In this document: positions 6,447 through 7,030 of the stretch, in pieces
Numbering within the stretch: position 1 is the first letter of the stretch
Layout: the number at the start of each line of letters is the position of its first letter
Assembly: GCA_964444885.1 (NCBI GenBank)
Contig: CAYUIZ010000135.1
Span: forward strand, 1 to 7,030
From: CAYRGQ01 sp964444885
GTDB taxonomy: Bacteria; Bacteroidota; Bacteroidia; Sphingobacteriales; Sphingobacteriaceae
Direction: 5' to 3'
Length of the DNA stretch: 7,030 bases
The notes under the pieces: generated by a model
Databases searched by the model: none
What the model saw: only the letters and a program-made list of their open reading frames with translations
Told to the model about the DNA's origin: nothing
Translations under genes and position numbers: made by a program

Positions 6447-6827
6447 CTACCCGTGCGCCTGTTCGATTTTGTACAGCATCATCCGGGCAATGTTGGCAGC
6501 CCGGATTTTGGCTTCTTCGGCTTTTTCCCCGGCAAACAGCTCGTCCGTGGTTTCTCCAAACAGGCGCAGCCATTCGGAAAACTCGGTTTCGGTGAGCGGA
6601 GCCATTTTGCTGAGCTCGACGTGCTTTCGCATGGGGTTGCCAGAAAACCCCGATTCTCCGAGCAATAGACCGGCCCAGAATTGGTACATGCGGGGCAAGT
6701 GGTGGTCCCAGTCCACGCGGGCGATGTCGGTGAAGATGGGCCCGATGATGGGATTTACCTGTACTTTGTCGTAGAATGTGTCGACCAGCAACTCAATGTC
6801 TGTTCGGTTTTCGATATCTTTTTTCAT
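6447..6827 (-). CDS. Group III truncated hemoglobin
   Basis: Small heme-binding globin of the 2-over-2 fold; group III members such as Campylobacter jejuni Ctb bind oxygen and NO-related ligands in the cytoplasm. The 126-aa length is typical. By alignment with Ctb from memory, key heme-pocket residues are all present: Phe18 (B9) and Tyr19 (B10) in DTFYDKV; His43 (E7) in DWDHH; Trp51 in QFWAGLLLGE, the strongest group III signature; proximal His69 (F8) in PMRKH; and Trp86 (G8) in FSEWLRLF. The start (ATG, complement of 6825-6827) has AAAGG only 3 nt upstream, a poorly spaced site. The stop is TAG at the complement of 6447-6449. It lies on the same strand as imuA, 127 nt upstream, but imuA has its own promoter, so cotranscription would be read-through at most. 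GC matches the mutasome genes. Whether it acts in NO detoxification or oxygen chemistry cannot be told from sequence. Confidence 0.94.
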   Translation of the reverse strand: MKKDIENRTDIELLVDTFYDKVQVNPIIGPIFTDIARVDWDHHLPRMYQFWAGLLLGESGFSGNPMRKHVELSKMAPLTETEFSEWLRLFGETTDELFAGEKAEEAKIRAANIARMMLYKIEQAHG

Positions 6828-6874
6828 CAGCCTTTTGTCTAAACCCGCGCATTTCCCATCAAATGGCTTAGGTG

Positions 6875-6904
6875 AAAATACTATTTTGGCATCAAAGTAC
6901 CAAA
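6875..6904. promoter_or_regulatory. Inverted repeats at the possible globin promoter
   Basis: Two short symmetric elements lie 48-77 nt upstream of the globin start: AAAATA-C-TATTTT (6875-6887), a 13-bp palindrome, and TTTGG-N10-CCAAA (6885-6904). On the minus strand a partial -7 box, TATTTTCA, lies within the first, with TTTG about 20 nt further upstream as a possible -33. The match to TAnnTTTG is incomplete, so both promoter and operator are tentative; regulator unknown. Confidence 0.25.
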
Positions 6905-7005
6905 TGGCAGCCCAGGTCCTCGTCCCACGAAAGAAAACACGGGCTTGTTTTTCAATGTCTTATGTTTTTTGATGGGCAATGTTATGAAAACACCCCGATT
7001 TTCCT

Positions 7006-7013
7006 TACTTTTG
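7006..7013 (+). promoter_or_regulatory. Possible plus-strand promoter -7 box for a gene beyond the right edge
   Basis: TACTTTTG matches the Bacteroidota -7 consensus TAnnTTTG exactly. About 21 nt upstream is TTA (6982-6984), a poor -33 element. If real, the gene starts after position 7030 and is divergent from the globin gene. An 8-base degenerate match in an AT-rich intergenic stretch can occur by chance. Confidence 0.3.
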
Positions 7014-7030
7014 CCGTGGGTAAGTCTTTT

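Noticed and set aside
5640..6668. Long plus-strand open frame (342 codons) opposite imuA and the end of the globin gene
   Set aside because: It runs antisense to two well-recognised genes and across the imuA promoter, its protein resembles no known family, and it is low in stops because of high GC on a strongly biased coding strand.
1..7030. CRISPR arrays, insertion sequences, integrases, toxin-antitoxin or other defence genes
   Set aside because: No regularly spaced repeats, transposase or integrase motifs were seen; the supported genes are a sigma factor, a small lipoprotein, the mutasome genes and a globin.

Overview
The window looks like a chromosomal segment from a member of the Bacteroidota, probably an environmental lineage with fairly high GC. 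The evidence is the family resemblance of the sigma factor, weak or absent Shine-Dalgarno sites at most starts, and a perfect Bacteroidota-type -7 promoter box (TAnnTTTG) upstream of imuA. All six genes I can support lie on the minus strand, so transcription runs from high to low coordinates. I cannot name the genus.

Layout from right to left, in transcription order: (1) 6828-7030 is an intergenic stretch with a possible plus-strand promoter firing out of the window and several small inverted repeats. (2) 6447-6827 encodes a group III truncated hemoglobin. (3) 6320-6446 carries the promoter of the next operon, with a 17-bp palindrome (TACTAA-N5-TTAGTA) lying exactly between its -33 and -7 regions, a good candidate operator. 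(4) 912-6319 is a compact three-gene operon, imuA-imuB-dnaE2, with gaps of only 5 and 3 nt. This is the 'mutasome' cassette of error-prone translesion synthesis. (5) 646-911 is intergenic and holds nested inverted repeats and a sharp fall in GC. (6) 448-645 is a small putative lipoprotein gene that overlaps by 14 nt (7) an ECF-type RNA polymerase sigma factor gene, cut off by the left edge.

How the genes work together: in characterised bacteria, ImuB is a catalytically dead Y-family polymerase homologue acting as an adaptor, ImuA is a RecA-like accessory protein, and DnaE2 is the polymerase that copies past DNA lesions. Together they cause damage-induced mutagenesis, usually under SOS (LexA) control. 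The sequence agrees: ImuB lacks the polymerase carboxylates, DnaE2 keeps all three, and the operon has its own promoter with a repressor-like palindrome. No lexA gene is in the window. The sigma/lipoprotein pair is much more AT-rich (about 33% GC by hand count of sample lines, against roughly 55-70% in the rest) and is probably a unit of different origin.

I see no transposase, integrase, CRISPR array, tRNA or rRNA. The most worthwhile leads are the palindromic operator in the imuA promoter, the compositional junction near 740-800, and the small lipoprotein ORF overlapping the sigma gene.
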